A stretch of DNA of 42,830 nt from Lachnospiraceae bacterium (GCA_028696165.1 JAQVHQ010000030.1:1-42830); one strand, 5' to 3'; counted from the first letter of the stretch, positions 33,929 through 42,698 are shown. Numbers and translations are program-made. The notes: a model not told the origin generated them from the sequence alone.

Positions 33929-35233
33929 TTAATATAATATTCCTTCTGAAAACATCTTTGTCGGACACAGTTTTACTATATGATTTTCCAGGTTTTCACT
34001 GCTCTTAACTGCTGCCTTTACATACTCCCGGGTATGTCCTACCCAGTAATTTTCACCATCTATCTGCAATTGTTCTTCCACTAGGATCTCCAGTTCCTGT
34101 CCTAAAAACTGCTTGATATACTCCTGTTCGTGACGTTTTCCTATCGCAATCATCTCATGGCTTCTCGATGTCTTAACCTCATCCGGCACCTGATTTTCCA
34201 TGACTGCTGCCTTTGTTCCATTTCTTCGGGAATACTTAAATATATGAGTCTCAAAAAATGCAATGTCATCTACAAATTCCCTGGACTCTTCAAATTCTTC
34301 CTGTGTTTCTCCCGGAAATCCCACGATTACATCTGTCGTCAGTGCAGGATTGTTATATACCTTTCTAAGAAGCTGACATTTTTCTTTATACTCAGCTGCA
34401 CTGTAACGACGATTCATTCGCTCAAGAGTTGCATCGCATCCACTTTGCAGTGATAGATGGAAATGCGGGCATACTTTTTCAAGAGATGCTATCGTCCGTG
34501 CAAATTCTTCCGTGATAATTCTCGGTTCTAAGGAACCCAAACGAATTCTCTTCACCCCTGGTACGCTGTGTACTGCCTGAATCAGAGAGAGAAGTGATTC
34601 CGGCTGCTCCGTAAAATCAGTTCCGTAAGAACTGAGATGAATCCCGGTAAGTACTACTTCCTGATAGCCCGATTCCGCCAGTCTGCTTACTTCTTTTACC
34701 ACATCATCAAGCTTACGGCTTCTTACACGTCCCCGCGCAAATGGGATGATGCAGTAGGTACAGAATTGATTGCAGCCATCCTGAACTTTGATATAAGCTC
34801 TTGTGTGTTCGGCTGTCTTTTCAATTTCTAATTCTTCATATTCATGTGTCTTATTAATGTCTATGACACTCTCCTGATTTCCATGATTGCTATCATAATT
34901 TTCCAGTATAGAAACCAGACGCTGTTTCTGATTATTTCCAATAACCAGATCAATAGCTGGATCCACTTCCAGCTGATCTTTTGCCGCCTGCACATAACAG
35001 CCGGTAGCAACAACTATCGCCTGTGGATTCATCTTCTTTGCCTTATGAAGCATCTGCCTTGACTTACGGTCTGCGATATTGGTCACCGTACAGGTATTGA
35101 TGATATAGATATCAGCTCCCGGCTCAAAAGGAACAATTTCGTACCCTTTTGCTTCCAGCAACTGCTGCATAGCCTCCACTTCATAGGCATTTACTTTACA
35201 TCCCAGGTTATGTAATGCGACTTTCTTATTCAT
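33929..35233 (-). CDS. mtaB: tRNA N6-threonylcarbamoyladenosine-37 methylthiotransferase
   Basis: A 434-residue radical-SAM enzyme that adds a methylthio group to t6A37 of tRNAs, giving ms2t6A. The N-terminal UPF0004 domain has three cluster cysteines (LGCKVNAYE, INTCTVTNIADRK, VATGCYVQA). The radical SAM cluster is CNQFCTYC within DGCNQFCTYCIIPFARGR, followed by LTGIHLSSYGTD and FHLSLQSGCDATLERMNR. The C-terminal part (about residues 375-434) is a TRAM-like RNA-binding domain. MNKKVALHNLGCKVN marks the MtaB/YqeV type. Start ATG 35233 follows AAAGGAG. Divergent from the HPr-like gene. Confidence 0.94.
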   Translation of the reverse strand: MNKKVALHNLGCKVNAYEVEAMQQLLEAKGYEIVPFEPGADIYIINTCTVTNIADRKSRQMLHKAKKMNPQAIVVATGCYVQAAKDQLEVDPAIDLVIGNNQKQRLVSILENYDSNHGNQESVIDINKTHEYEELEIEKTAEHTRAYIKVQDGCNQFCTYCIIPFARGRVRSRKLDDVVKEVSRLAESGYQEVVLTGIHLSSYGTDFTEQPESLLSLIQAVHSVPGVKRIRLGSLEPRIITEEFARTIASLEKVCPHFHLSLQSGCDATLERMNRRYSAAEYKEKCQLLRKVYNNPALTTDVIVGFPGETQEEFEESREFVDDIAFFETHIFKYSRRNGTKAAVMENQVPDEVKTSRSHEMIAIGKRHEQEYIKQFLGQELEILVEEQLQIDGENYWVGHTREYVKAAVKSSENLENHIVKLCPTKMFSEGILY

Positions 35234-35315
35234 ATTGCTCCTTTACACGCCTGCACTTATACAGGCTCTTATCAATATTGACGAATAATCTCTATATTCT
35301 TTGTTTGTTTTCTCC

Positions 35316-35344
35316 TTGACTTTTCCCTGTTAAAACTGTAATAT
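35316..35344 (+). promoter_or_regulatory. Sigma-A promoter of the HPr-like gene
   Basis: TTGACT (35316-35321), 17 bases, then TAATAT (35339-35344), 42 bases before the start codon and upstream of AAGGGAGG. Confidence 0.75.
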
Positions 35345-35386
35345 GAACTTAACATTATGAAAGATCATTCAAGGGAGGAAATATTA

Positions 35387-35620
35387 ATGAAAACAGTTCA
35401 AATTTCACTGAATTCTATCGATACCGTTAAAGCTTTCGTTAATGATATCACAAAATTTGATTTCGATTTTGATTTAGTATCAGGAAGATACGTAATCGAC
35501 GCAAAATCTATCATGGGTATCTTCAGCTTAGATTTATCAAAACCAATTGATTTAAATGTACATGCTGATGGCGAAAATGCAGATAAAGTATTAGAAGTAT
35601 TAAAACCATACTTAATCTAA
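35387..35620 (+). CDS. HPr-fold protein without the phosphocarrier histidine (Crh-like)
   Basis: A 77-residue HPr-family protein. HPr carries phosphate on His15 for PTS sugar uptake and, in Firmicutes, on Ser46 for catabolite control. Here the segment that should read xxxHARPA is SIDTVKAFVNDI; the only histidine is near the C-terminus (NVHADG), so PTS transfer is not possible. The serine-site helix is well conserved (AKSIMGIFSLDLS), as in Crh, the B. subtilis paralogue that lost the histidine but kept the serine. Start ATG 35387 follows AAGGGAGG. It is a single-gene unit with its own promoter and terminator. Confidence 0.82.
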   Translation: MKTVQISLNSIDTVKAFVNDITKFDFDFDLVSGRYVIDAKSIMGIFSLDLSKPIDLNVHADGENADKVLEVLKPYLI

Positions 35621-35650
35621 TAATATCTGGTATCCAATAAGAAATAATCA

Positions 35651-35682
35651 GAGCGTAGGATTTTATCCTATGCTCTTTTTTT
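35651..35682 (+). terminator. Terminator of the HPr-like gene
   Basis: GAGCGTAGGA-TTTTA-TCCTATGCTC, a 10-bp stem with one G-T wobble, followed by seven Ts, 31 bases after the stop codon. Confidence 0.9.
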
Positions 35683-35692
35683 GACCATCGGG

Positions 35693-35739
35693 GGCAGGCG
35701 AAAACCGTTTTCGCCTGCCAGAAACGGTTTTCGCCTGCA
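35693..35739. repeat. Palindromic repeat between convergent genes
   Basis: A perfect 12-bp palindrome, GGCAGGCGAAAA-CCG-TTTTCGCCTGCC (35693-35719), followed by a second direct copy of its right arm, CGGTTTTCGCCTGCA (35725-35739). It lies 16 bases past the thiI stop and could terminate thiI transcription, though without a clear T-run. Confidence 0.6.
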
Positions 35740-35754
35740 ACTTTTGGTAAATTT

Positions 35755-36954
35755 TTAATCTTCCTTTACTACCATCATCTCAGTTGTTCGAATAGCTTCT
35801 TCCACCATCTCATCAATTTTCTCTGCCAATTTCAATTCTGAACGTTTGATAATATTTAAATTCGGCTTTGTAACCGGATGTTTCGCTACGAAGATTGTAC
35901 AGCAGTCTTCATATGGAAGTATTGATGTCTCGTAGGTATCGATTTTTTCTGAAATGTCCACGATTTCCTGTTTGTCAAATCCGATAACCGGACGGTAAAC
36001 AGGCAATGTACATACTTCATCTGTTGCTGCAAGGCTCTGCATAGTCTGACTTGCAACCTGTCCTATGCTCTCACCGGTAATCAGACCCAAACAATCTGTC
36101 TCTTTGGCAAAATGTTCCGCAATCTTCATCATATAGCGGCGCATGATAATAGTCAGTTCCTCATGAGGGCATTTCTCATGGATATATAACTGAATGTCAG
36201 TAAAGTTTACGATATGAAGATAAATCGGTCCACTGTATCGGGATACGATTTTCGCCAGATCTATTACCTTCTGTTTTGCTCTTTCACTGGTATATGGCGG
36301 TGCATGGAAATATACAGCGTCAATTTTAACACCGCGTTTGGCAATCATATATCCTGCCACCGGGCTGTCAATGCCGCCTGATAACAGAAGCATCGCTTTG
36401 CCATTGGTTCCCACCGGCATACCTCCGGGTCCCGGGATAATCTCTGAATACACATAGATTCTGCTGCGAATCTCCACCTGAAGCAGGATTTCCGGTTTAT
36501 GTACATCAACTTTCATTTCCGGAAAAGCATCTAAAATCTTCTCACCTAAATCACAGTTGATTTCCATAGACTGCTTTGGATAATTCTTTCTTGCACGTCT
36601 TGCATGAACTTTAAAAGTCTTATTCTTATCCGGATAGACCATGTTCATATACGAAATCACATCCTCCGCCAGTTTATCAAATCCTTCATCTTCCAAAATG
36701 ACAACCGGACAGATTCCTACGATTCCGAATACTCTCTGCAGTGACTCTACCGTCTCATCATAATCATACTCACCCACACAGTTTACATAGATTCGTCCCT
36801 GTTCTTTTGTTACTTCAAAAGTACCTTCTGCTCTTCTCAAGCTGTGACGAATCTGTTTTACCAGTGCATCCTCGAACAAATGACGGTTCTTTCCCTTGAT
36901 TCCAATCTCTCCATATTTAATTAGAAATGCTTTAAACATCTTATTTTCTTCCAT
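35755..36954 (-). CDS. thiI: tRNA 4-thiouridine synthase ThiI
   Basis: A 399-residue enzyme that activates uridine 8 of tRNA with ATP and replaces oxygen with sulfur; it can also feed sulfur to thiamine thiazole synthesis. The N-terminal ferredoxin-like/THUMP region starts KYGEIGIKGKNRHLFEDAL and contains KVHARRARKNYP. The PP-loop ATP site is LLLSGGIDSPVAGYMIAKRG. Later motifs are TGESIGQVASQTMQSL and EDCCTIFVAKHPVTKP. There is no C-terminal rhodanese domain, as usual in Firmicutes, so sulfur must come directly from a desulfurase such as the gene 15 bases upstream. Start ATG 36954 (MEENKMFKAF) has AAAGGA upstream; MFKAF five codons later is possible. Confidence 0.94.
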   Translation of the reverse strand: MEENKMFKAFLIKYGEIGIKGKNRHLFEDALVKQIRHSLRRAEGTFEVTKEQGRIYVNCVGEYDYDETVESLQRVFGIVGICPVVILEDEGFDKLAEDVISYMNMVYPDKNKTFKVHARRARKNYPKQSMEINCDLGEKILDAFPEMKVDVHKPEILLQVEIRSRIYVYSEIIPGPGGMPVGTNGKAMLLLSGGIDSPVAGYMIAKRGVKIDAVYFHAPPYTSERAKQKVIDLAKIVSRYSGPIYLHIVNFTDIQLYIHEKCPHEELTIIMRRYMMKIAEHFAKETDCLGLITGESIGQVASQTMQSLAATDEVCTLPVYRPVIGFDKQEIVDISEKIDTYETSILPYEDCCTIFVAKHPVTKPNLNIIKRSELKLAEKIDEMVEEAIRTTEMMVVKED

Positions 36955-36969
36955 TATTTAATTTCCTTT

Positions 36970-38124
36970 CTAATGTCTGGCATATCTGCGCAGCATAGGT
37001 AATACTTGTCGGATAGTATCTAAACAATAATCCAGCTGTTCTTTGGTTGTCCATTCTGAAAAACTAAATCGTACCGAACTTTCCAGTTCTTCTGCACTTG
37101 CTCCAATAGCTGTCAATGTGGGACTCTTGCTCCTTTTATGTGTGGAACAGGCTGAACCTGCTGAGATATAGATTTCTTTTTCTTCCAATGTATGAAGCAG
37201 CACTTCACTTCGCACTCCCAGAAAAGCTGCATTTACAATATGCGGTGCACCCTGATTGTCTTTCATTCCGTGAACTGTCACATCTTCCATCTTTTCCAGT
37301 TCATTCACAAAATATTCCCGTAAATTACGGATTTTCGCAACTTTCTCATCCAGATTCTCATATCCTATACGGACAGCTTCTCCAAATCCTGCAATTCCAG
37401 GTACATTATCTGTTCCGGAACGCATACCCAGCTGCTGACCGCCGCCAAGAATAAGTGGATTACATTTTATCTTACTGTTAATATATAAAAATCCCACTCC
37501 CTTTGGGCCATGTATCTTATGGCTGCTTACTGACATCATATCGATATTCATCTTCTTCGGCAGAATACGATATTTCTCATAAGCCTGTATCGCATCTACA
37601 TGATATATAATCTTTGGATTTACCTCATGTACCAGTTTTCCAATTTCAGTTATAGGCTGCACAGAACCAATCTCATTATTCACATACATCGTTGATACTA
37701 AAATCGTATCTTCTGTAATAGCTGCTTTTAGGTCTTCCAGTGAAATCACACCCTGTCTGTCAACAGGAAGACGGGTCACACGAAACCCCTGATCTTCTAA
37801 GTAACTCATAGGCTCTGAAATTGCCGGATGCTCAATAGCTGTGGTAATCAGATGCATACCTGCTCTCTTATTCGCCATGGCAGCACCAATCAGTGCCCAG
37901 TTATTTGACTCTGTTCCCCCTGAAGTAAAGAAGATTTCCTTCTCCTGAACCTTCATGGTTGCTGCAATTACCTTTGTTGCCTGTTTTATATACTGCTCAG
38001 CTTCCACGCCTTTGTTATGCATAGCCGATGGATTACCATAATCCACCATCATAGTCTTTACCACGATGTCTCTTACTTCTTCATAACATGGGGTTGTTGC
38101 TGAATTATCTAAATATGCTTCCAT
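36970..38124 (-). CDS. Cysteine desulfurase (NifS/IscS family)
   Basis: A 384-residue PLP enzyme that takes sulfur from L-cysteine and passes it as persulfide. Motifs are YLDNSATTPCYEEV, FFTSGGTESNNWALIGAA, the PLP lysine in VSSHKIHGPKGVGFLYI, GGGQQLGMRSGTDNVPGI and the catalytic cysteine loop SAGSACSTHKRSKSP. It lies immediately upstream of thiI in one operon, the arrangement of B. subtilis NifZ-ThiI, which supports a dedicated role in 4-thiouridine formation rather than general iron-sulfur assembly; no iscU or sufU is nearby. Start ATG 38124. Confidence 0.93.
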   Translation of the reverse strand: MEAYLDNSATTPCYEEVRDIVVKTMMVDYGNPSAMHNKGVEAEQYIKQATKVIAATMKVQEKEIFFTSGGTESNNWALIGAAMANKRAGMHLITTAIEHPAISEPMSYLEDQGFRVTRLPVDRQGVISLEDLKAAITEDTILVSTMYVNNEIGSVQPITEIGKLVHEVNPKIIYHVDAIQAYEKYRILPKKMNIDMMSVSSHKIHGPKGVGFLYINSKIKCNPLILGGGQQLGMRSGTDNVPGIAGFGEAVRIGYENLDEKVAKIRNLREYFVNELEKMEDVTVHGMKDNQGAPHIVNAAFLGVRSEVLLHTLEEKEIYISAGSACSTHKRSKSPTLTAIGASAEELESSVRFSFSEWTTKEQLDYCLDTIRQVLPMLRRYARH

Positions 38125-38180
38125 TTTTTCTCCATTTTATCTGCACCTTGCAGACAATTCTAATACCTTTTTCTCTGTTT

Positions 38181-38924
38181 TTAAATATCCTGTTCTAAAT
38201 GATACATAAGTATCGATAACGTGGTAAGCCCGGCAGTTTCTGTGCGGAGAATTCTTCTGCCCAGGGTGATTGCTTTTGCACCCTGCTCCATAGCAGCCTG
38301 CACTTCTTCCTCTGCGAATCCACCTTCCGGCCCGATAAATACACCTACGCTTTGTCCAGGTTTGATACTTTCCATGATTCTTCTCGTCTCATTCATGCCT
38401 TCCGCCAACTCATAAGGAATCAGGAGTACATCCAGACTTTTGGCAAATTCCAAAGCCTGTGCAAAGTTCATGACCGACTTAACCTGCGGAATATACATTC
38501 GCTTCGACTGCTTTGCCGCACTTTGAGAAATCTGCTGCCAGCGCTCAATCTTCTTTGCTTCTTTCTTCCCATCCAGCTTCACGACAGCACGTTTGGTCGC
38601 CACCGGAATAATCTCTGCGACACCAAGTTCCACTGTCTTTTGAATAATCAATTCCATCTTATCATTCTTAGGCAGTCCCTGAAACAAGTATATTTTGGAA
38701 GGAAGCTCTATAACAGCCTCCTCTTTCCATTTAATATGTGCAGTAATCTCTTCCGCTTCCAGACTTTCCAGATAGCAGCGATACTCCATTTTTTCTCCGT
38801 CACTGACTGTAATTTCCTCTTCCGGTCGCATGCGGAGAACATTTTTTATATGATTCACATCGGAGCCTGTAATTTTGATATAGGGCTCCTGTATCTGCTC
38901 TTTCTTTACAAAAAAACGATGCAT
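38181..38924 (-). CDS. rsmE: 16S rRNA (uracil-1498-N3)-methyltransferase RsmE
   Basis: A 247-residue SPOUT-class methyltransferase that modifies U1498 of 16S rRNA. It opens with a PUA-like domain (MHRFFVKKEQ, HIKNVLRMRPEEEITVSDG). The knotted SAM-binding domain ends it, with QGLPKNDKMELIIQKTVELGV, SQSAAKQSKRMYIP, IGPEGGFAEEEV and LGRRILRTETAGLTTLSI. I place the start at ATG 38924 (AGGGA upstream); the frame is open 13 codons further, into the end of prmA. It follows prmA by eight bases, the common prmA-rsmE pair. Confidence 0.94.
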   Translation of the reverse strand: MHRFFVKKEQIQEPYIKITGSDVNHIKNVLRMRPEEEITVSDGEKMEYRCYLESLEAEEITAHIKWKEEAVIELPSKIYLFQGLPKNDKMELIIQKTVELGVAEIIPVATKRAVVKLDGKKEAKKIERWQQISQSAAKQSKRMYIPQVKSVMNFAQALEFAKSLDVLLIPYELAEGMNETRRIMESIKPGQSVGVFIGPEGGFAEEEVQAAMEQGAKAITLGRRILRTETAGLTTLSILMYHLEQDI

Positions 38925-38932
38925 AACTTTCC

Positions 38933-39886
38933 CTAATTCTTTCTGGCTGTTACCGATACCCACTCGCCCTGATAAGTCACTTCCAAAACTTCCAGTCCGG
39001 CATCCTTGACAGCCTGTACAACAACTTCTTCTTTGTTATCGATGATTCCCGAAGTGATATAAATACCACCCTTTTTCATCTGGCGAACAATAACCGGTGT
39101 TAATGGTACTAAAACGTCGGCCAGAATATTAGCGGTCACGATATCATATTTCTCATAGCCCACCTGATCCTGCACATCTTTGTCATCGATGATATTACCA
39201 ATCATCATGTCAAATGCTTCCACAGGGATATTATTTACTTCTTTATTTTCTTCCACAGCCGGCACTGCACATGGATCCAAATCGGTTCCTACCGCATACT
39301 TTGCGCCTAATTTTAAAGCAATGATAGATAGGATACCGCTTCCCGTCCCCACATCCAACAGCTGAGTATCTGCATTCACATATTTTTTTAACTGACGGAT
39401 ACACAACTGAGTAGTCTCATGCATACCCGTTCCAAAAGCAGTTCCCGGATCAATATGAATAATCATCTTATCCTTATCTTCCGGCTTTACTTCCTCCCAG
39501 GATGGAATAATTAAGATATCATCCACATAGAACTGTTTAAAATACTGTTTCCAATTGTTAATCCAGTCCTTGTCTTCTGTCTCGCTTTTTGTAATAGTAC
39601 ACTCACCCAGGTCCATGTAAGTCTTTACTTCTTCCAGCGCAATCTCCACATTTTTTAAAATAGTCTCCTGGTCGTCGTCTTCGTCCATATAAAAATTCAA
39701 ATATGCTACACCATCATCATCCGGCATATCCGGCAGAATGTCCACAAACATCTGCTCCTTGTCCCGCTGGGTCAGCGGCTGTTTGTCCTCTATCTCTACG
39801 CCCTGTACCCCCACATCATATAATGCGGAGATTACAATATCTTCAGCTTCACTTCTTGTTTTTAAGGTGTACTTATCCCACTTCAT
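38933..39886 (-). CDS. prmA: Ribosomal protein L11 methyltransferase
   Basis: A 317-residue SAM-dependent methyltransferase that trimethylates ribosomal protein L11. The N-terminal substrate-recognition region is acidic (PDDDGVAYLNFYMDEDDDQE). The catalytic part shows IHIDPGTAFGTGMHETTQLC, the SAM motif LLDVGTGSGILSIIALKLGA, GTDLDPCAV, and the NPPY-like VTANILADVLVPL. Start ATG 39886 with GAGAGG upstream. It is in one operon with rsmE. The 448 bases before it contain a 17-bp tandem repeat and a nested-hairpin element. Confidence 0.94.
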   Translation of the reverse strand: MKWDKYTLKTRSEAEDIVISALYDVGVQGVEIEDKQPLTQRDKEQMFVDILPDMPDDDGVAYLNFYMDEDDDQETILKNVEIALEEVKTYMDLGECTITKSETEDKDWINNWKQYFKQFYVDDILIIPSWEEVKPEDKDKMIIHIDPGTAFGTGMHETTQLCIRQLKKYVNADTQLLDVGTGSGILSIIALKLGAKYAVGTDLDPCAVPAVEENKEVNNIPVEAFDMMIGNIIDDKDVQDQVGYEKYDIVTANILADVLVPLTPVIVRQMKKGGIYITSGIIDNKEEVVVQAVKDAGLEVLEVTYQGEWVSVTARKN

Positions 39887-39937
39887 GGTTCTACCTCTCT
39901 TCTTTTATTCTTTTTGTATTCTTTTTTATATTCTTAG

Positions 39938-39989
39938 TTACAACCATCTTCTTTGTTACAACATCTTCTTTGTTACAATATCTTCCTTA
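39938..39989. repeat. 17-bp tandem repeat in the prmA leader
   Basis: Three units: TTACAACCATCTTCTTTG (18 bases), TTACAACATCTTCTTTG (17) and TTACAATATCTTCCTTA (17), ending about 50 bases upstream of prmA. It looks like slippage-generated sequence. Confidence 0.8.
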
Positions 39990-40021
39990 ATTACTACTCA
40001 CATGGATTATCAAATTATCCC

Positions 40022-40254
40022 GCGGGGCATATAGTCAACAAAATTTGTCCTCTGCCTCATATTAACTTGAAAACAAGTCCATAAATCGATCTGTGAGGCA
40101 TATAATGGAAATACGATTGCCTTCTGCCTCGAGAAATTGATCCCTGCGAGGCAAAATCAAAAAATAATCTCCTATATGCCACACTGTTTAATTTAATTCA
40201 CAACAAAAAGACTGAAATGAGGCAAAAACTGATATTGCTTTTTATATACCCCGC
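40022..40254 (-). other. Nested-hairpin element with three GAGGCA hairpins
   Basis: Outer arms GCGGGGCATATA (40022-40033) and TATATACCCCGC (40243-40254) pair over 12 positions; the one mismatch becomes a G-U pair on the minus strand. Inside are three hairpins closed by the same 7-mer pair TGCCTCR/YGAGGCA: 40053-40059 with 40094-40100 (with an inner ACTTG-AAAA-CAAGT), 40125-40131 with 40147-40153, and 40177-40183 with 40218-40224 (one mismatch). Gaps between hairpins are 24 and 23 bases. It lies between the AEC permease gene and prmA, all on the minus strand. No reading frame with a ribosome site covers it. Candidate leader RNA or small palindromic element. Confidence 0.5.
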
Positions 40255-40334
40255 AGAGCGATTCAGAAAGCCCTAATCAACCATGCGATGAACAATAATT
40301 GTTTTCCAAACAGTTTTCTTAAGCAGTTTTATAT

Positions 40335-41258
40335 TTAAACAAATGCTGCTGTGATAGTTATGGTAAACAACGACAAAATTGTTGTAAGTACGATAACTCT
40401 TGTGATTTTTGTGGTATTCATACCATACTGGGTTGCCAGCATCAGCGGCATATTCGCCATCGGCATGGCTGTAAGCAGCACAATTACCATACGTATCTCT
40501 TGATTTGCAATAAGTGGTTTTGTGATGAACGCTGTAGCAATGGGAATTACCAGCAGACGAATTGCAGAAAAGATGAAATTCTGTTTTCCCTGAAAGATCT
40601 CTGACCACTTGACTTTTGCCATAGAAGCCCCTAATACAACCATTGATAAAAAGGTCGTCGGCCGTCCCATATAGGTAAATAAATCAATCACCATAGTTGG
40701 AACTTTCACCCGGGACATGAACAATACAATTGCCAGCACCCCTGAGATTGTGCCCCAACTAAATATCTTTTTCCAGATACTTCCTGTATGAATATCTTCC
40801 TCGCCCTTAGTGAGTACTACGATTCCATAAGTATAGACAATCAGATTAAACATCATATTATAAACCGCAACATAAATCAATGCGCCGGTTCCAACTACCG
40901 CTGATACTACCGGGATTCCAATAAATCCCGTATTTCCAAAAACAGTCAGCAAGTTATAAAACTTTCTCTCGTCTTTTGGCACTCTTAAAATAGCTCCCAT
41001 AAAGTTTCCTATTATAATAAGCACCAGGAAAGAAATTCCTGCAATCAAAATCATAAAAAGGACTTCCCTATTCGTAGCCGTTGCATTTTCATCAAAAGCA
41101 CTATAAACTACCAATGCCGGATTACAGATATTCACCACAATCCAGGAAAGCTGCTGGGTCCCATCTACACTTAATATATTTTTCTTCGCCAACACATAGC
41201 CCATCATCATCAAAATGAAGATTAAAACCATCTGCTGGAATACTATTAACATACTCAT
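40335..41258 (-). CDS. AEC family transporter (auxin efflux carrier type)
   Basis: A 307-residue membrane protein with about ten hydrophobic segments in two halves, a feature of the AEC family. Members in bacteria export or import organic acids such as malate, but the substrate here is not evident. Family-like segments include MMGYVLAKKNILSVDGTQQLSWIVVNICNPALV, with the half-helix break at NICNPA, NTGFIGIPVVSAVVG near residue 110, and MPMANMPLMLATQYG near residue 265. Start ATG 41258 is tentative because GAGGGG is about 13 bases away. A short dyad TAGTG/CACTA (41277-41297) lies just upstream and could be an operator. Confidence 0.85.
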   Translation of the reverse strand: MSMLIVFQQMVLIFILMMMGYVLAKKNILSVDGTQQLSWIVVNICNPALVVYSAFDENATATNREVLFMILIAGISFLVLIIIGNFMGAILRVPKDERKFYNLLTVFGNTGFIGIPVVSAVVGTGALIYVAVYNMMFNLIVYTYGIVVLTKGEEDIHTGSIWKKIFSWGTISGVLAIVLFMSRVKVPTMVIDLFTYMGRPTTFLSMVVLGASMAKVKWSEIFQGKQNFIFSAIRLLVIPIATAFITKPLIANQEIRMVIVLLTAMPMANMPLMLATQYGMNTTKITRVIVLTTILSLFTITITAAFV

Positions 41259-41554
41259 AATTCTTACTAACCCCTCTAGTGCTAAAATTTGACACTATTT
41301 TAATAATACACGAAACAGGTGGAAATGAAAAGACCTTATTTGATACATTTACTAATGCGTTCTGTTGATAGCTGCTACGCAAAATCAATCAAAATTTCCT
41401 TATGCTTCTTTTTCATGACCATACATCAAAAGACAGCATAGTAATTTAGACCACTATACTGTCCACTCTATATACTCTCTTATTATTCTGCATATTTTTA
41501 CTTTTTCGTATCCTTTTTATTTTTCTATAATCAAAAAGTCACATGCCTGTCATA

Positions 41555-41686
41555 TCACTCAATCCGTATTCTCATAGTAACACTTTCCCGTCCCATCTTA
41601 GTAAATAATTTTCGGGGAATTATATAAGCAATCACTGCCAACATCGGAAGTAAACAAATACATGGAACAAGGATTCTCTTTCCTTG
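41555..41686 (-). pseudogene. Possible remnant of a membrane protein gene
   Basis: In the 477-base gap 41259-41735 a minus-strand frame of 43 codons, bounded by stops, encodes a hydrophobic stretch (ILVPCICLLPMLAVIAYII) followed by a basic tail ending MRIRIE. There is no start codon with a ribosome site. It looks like the end of a membrane protein whose body is gone, but chance cannot be excluded. The rest of the gap is AT-rich with no gene. Confidence 0.25.
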
Positions 41687-41735
41687 CTAACTCATGAAGG
41701 CGCTACCTTATGAACTGGTTTTATGAGTTCTAATC

Positions 41736-42554
41736 CTATATTTCCTTATAAGTACATGGTGCATATGTTACGCATTTTCCGCAGACTTCGCTTCCAACTG
41801 CATTTACATCTCCGGCACTATTTAAATAAGAACTTCCAAATTCTGTGTATACTTTTGCATTTTCCCAGCACTGAACATAACATTTTACACGGTCATAGCC
41901 TTCAAAAGTAAGTGCTTTTGGAGGACAATGTTTTACGCAGACACCACATTTTCCCTCCTTTTTATATAGACAAAGCTCTTCTTCCATAGGTTTTCCCGGT
42001 TCTATGTCCAGATTTGTTACGATAGTAGTAAGTCTCCCGCTGCATCCCGCTTTAGTAATAAGCATATTATTGAGGCCAAATGTTCCTATACCACTTGCAT
42101 AAGCAAAATGCCGGTGAGACCAATTACTTTTTAATATTTTATTATCAAAAATCTTCGATTCTGGAGCCACCTCACCCTTATACCCCAATTTTCCCAATAA
42201 ATCTATGAACATCTCGTTCAATTTTGGAAGCATAGCATTCGTATATTCATATGCCTGCGCCCACTCTGGCGAAGCAAGATAATCAGAACTTTTGTTACTC
42301 TGCGCTACCGCTTTTGTAAATGGTACAAAACAAGAGAATATCACCGTCGCGTCCGGCATAACATCCAAGGGCATCTGCTGTGTGTCACGCACAATTTGTG
42401 GAAGCTGTGCGATATAAGGATGATTCACATCCGCATATCCGATAATCGGTTTCCGCCAAAGTCTTCCTGCCAGAGCATCTGTTCCTTCATCATATTTCTC
42501 TATAAACTCCCATATTTTTATTTCTATAAGATTTTTCAACTCATTCTGTTTCAT
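41736..42554 (-). CDS. Epoxyqueuosine reductase-like 4Fe-4S protein
   Basis: A 272-residue cytoplasmic iron-sulfur protein. The N-terminal two thirds resemble the QueG/reductive dehalogenase fold (GYADVNHPYIAQLPQIV, YTNAMLPKLNEMF, SNWSHRHFAYASGIGTFGLNNMLITKAG). A ferredoxin-type cysteine set follows: CGVCVKHCPPKAL and then CYVQC, with extra cysteines at the end (SEVCGKCVTYAPC). True QueG is about 350-380 residues and removes the epoxide oxygen of epoxyqueuosine; this shorter form is common in anaerobic Firmicutes and its substrate is unproven. Start ATG 42554 has GGAG upstream. It stands alone. Confidence 0.78.
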   Translation of the reverse strand: MKQNELKNLIEIKIWEFIEKYDEGTDALAGRLWRKPIIGYADVNHPYIAQLPQIVRDTQQMPLDVMPDATVIFSCFVPFTKAVAQSNKSSDYLASPEWAQAYEYTNAMLPKLNEMFIDLLGKLGYKGEVAPESKIFDNKILKSNWSHRHFAYASGIGTFGLNNMLITKAGCSGRLTTIVTNLDIEPGKPMEEELCLYKKEGKCGVCVKHCPPKALTFEGYDRVKCYVQCWENAKVYTEFGSSYLNSAGDVNAVGSEVCGKCVTYAPCTYKEI

Positions 42555-42698
42555 TTTCTATATCTCCATATTTTTAATGTTTCTATCTCTTCGTGAACTA
42601 TATCAGCAATTGAATAACCGAGGATTCCCGCTTTATTATCCTAAACAATTAAGTTTCCTGTGCAATGCAATACACAATATGTCACACAATATGATAAA

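Noticed and set aside
40273-40608. Minus-strand frame overlapping the AEC permease gene
   Set aside because: It is a shadow of the permease gene in another frame and has no family features.
42555-42690. Short open frame and a repeated ACACAATATG upstream of the QueG-like gene
   Set aside because: The frame has no start codon or ribosome site, and a two-copy 10-mer in AT-rich DNA is weak evidence.
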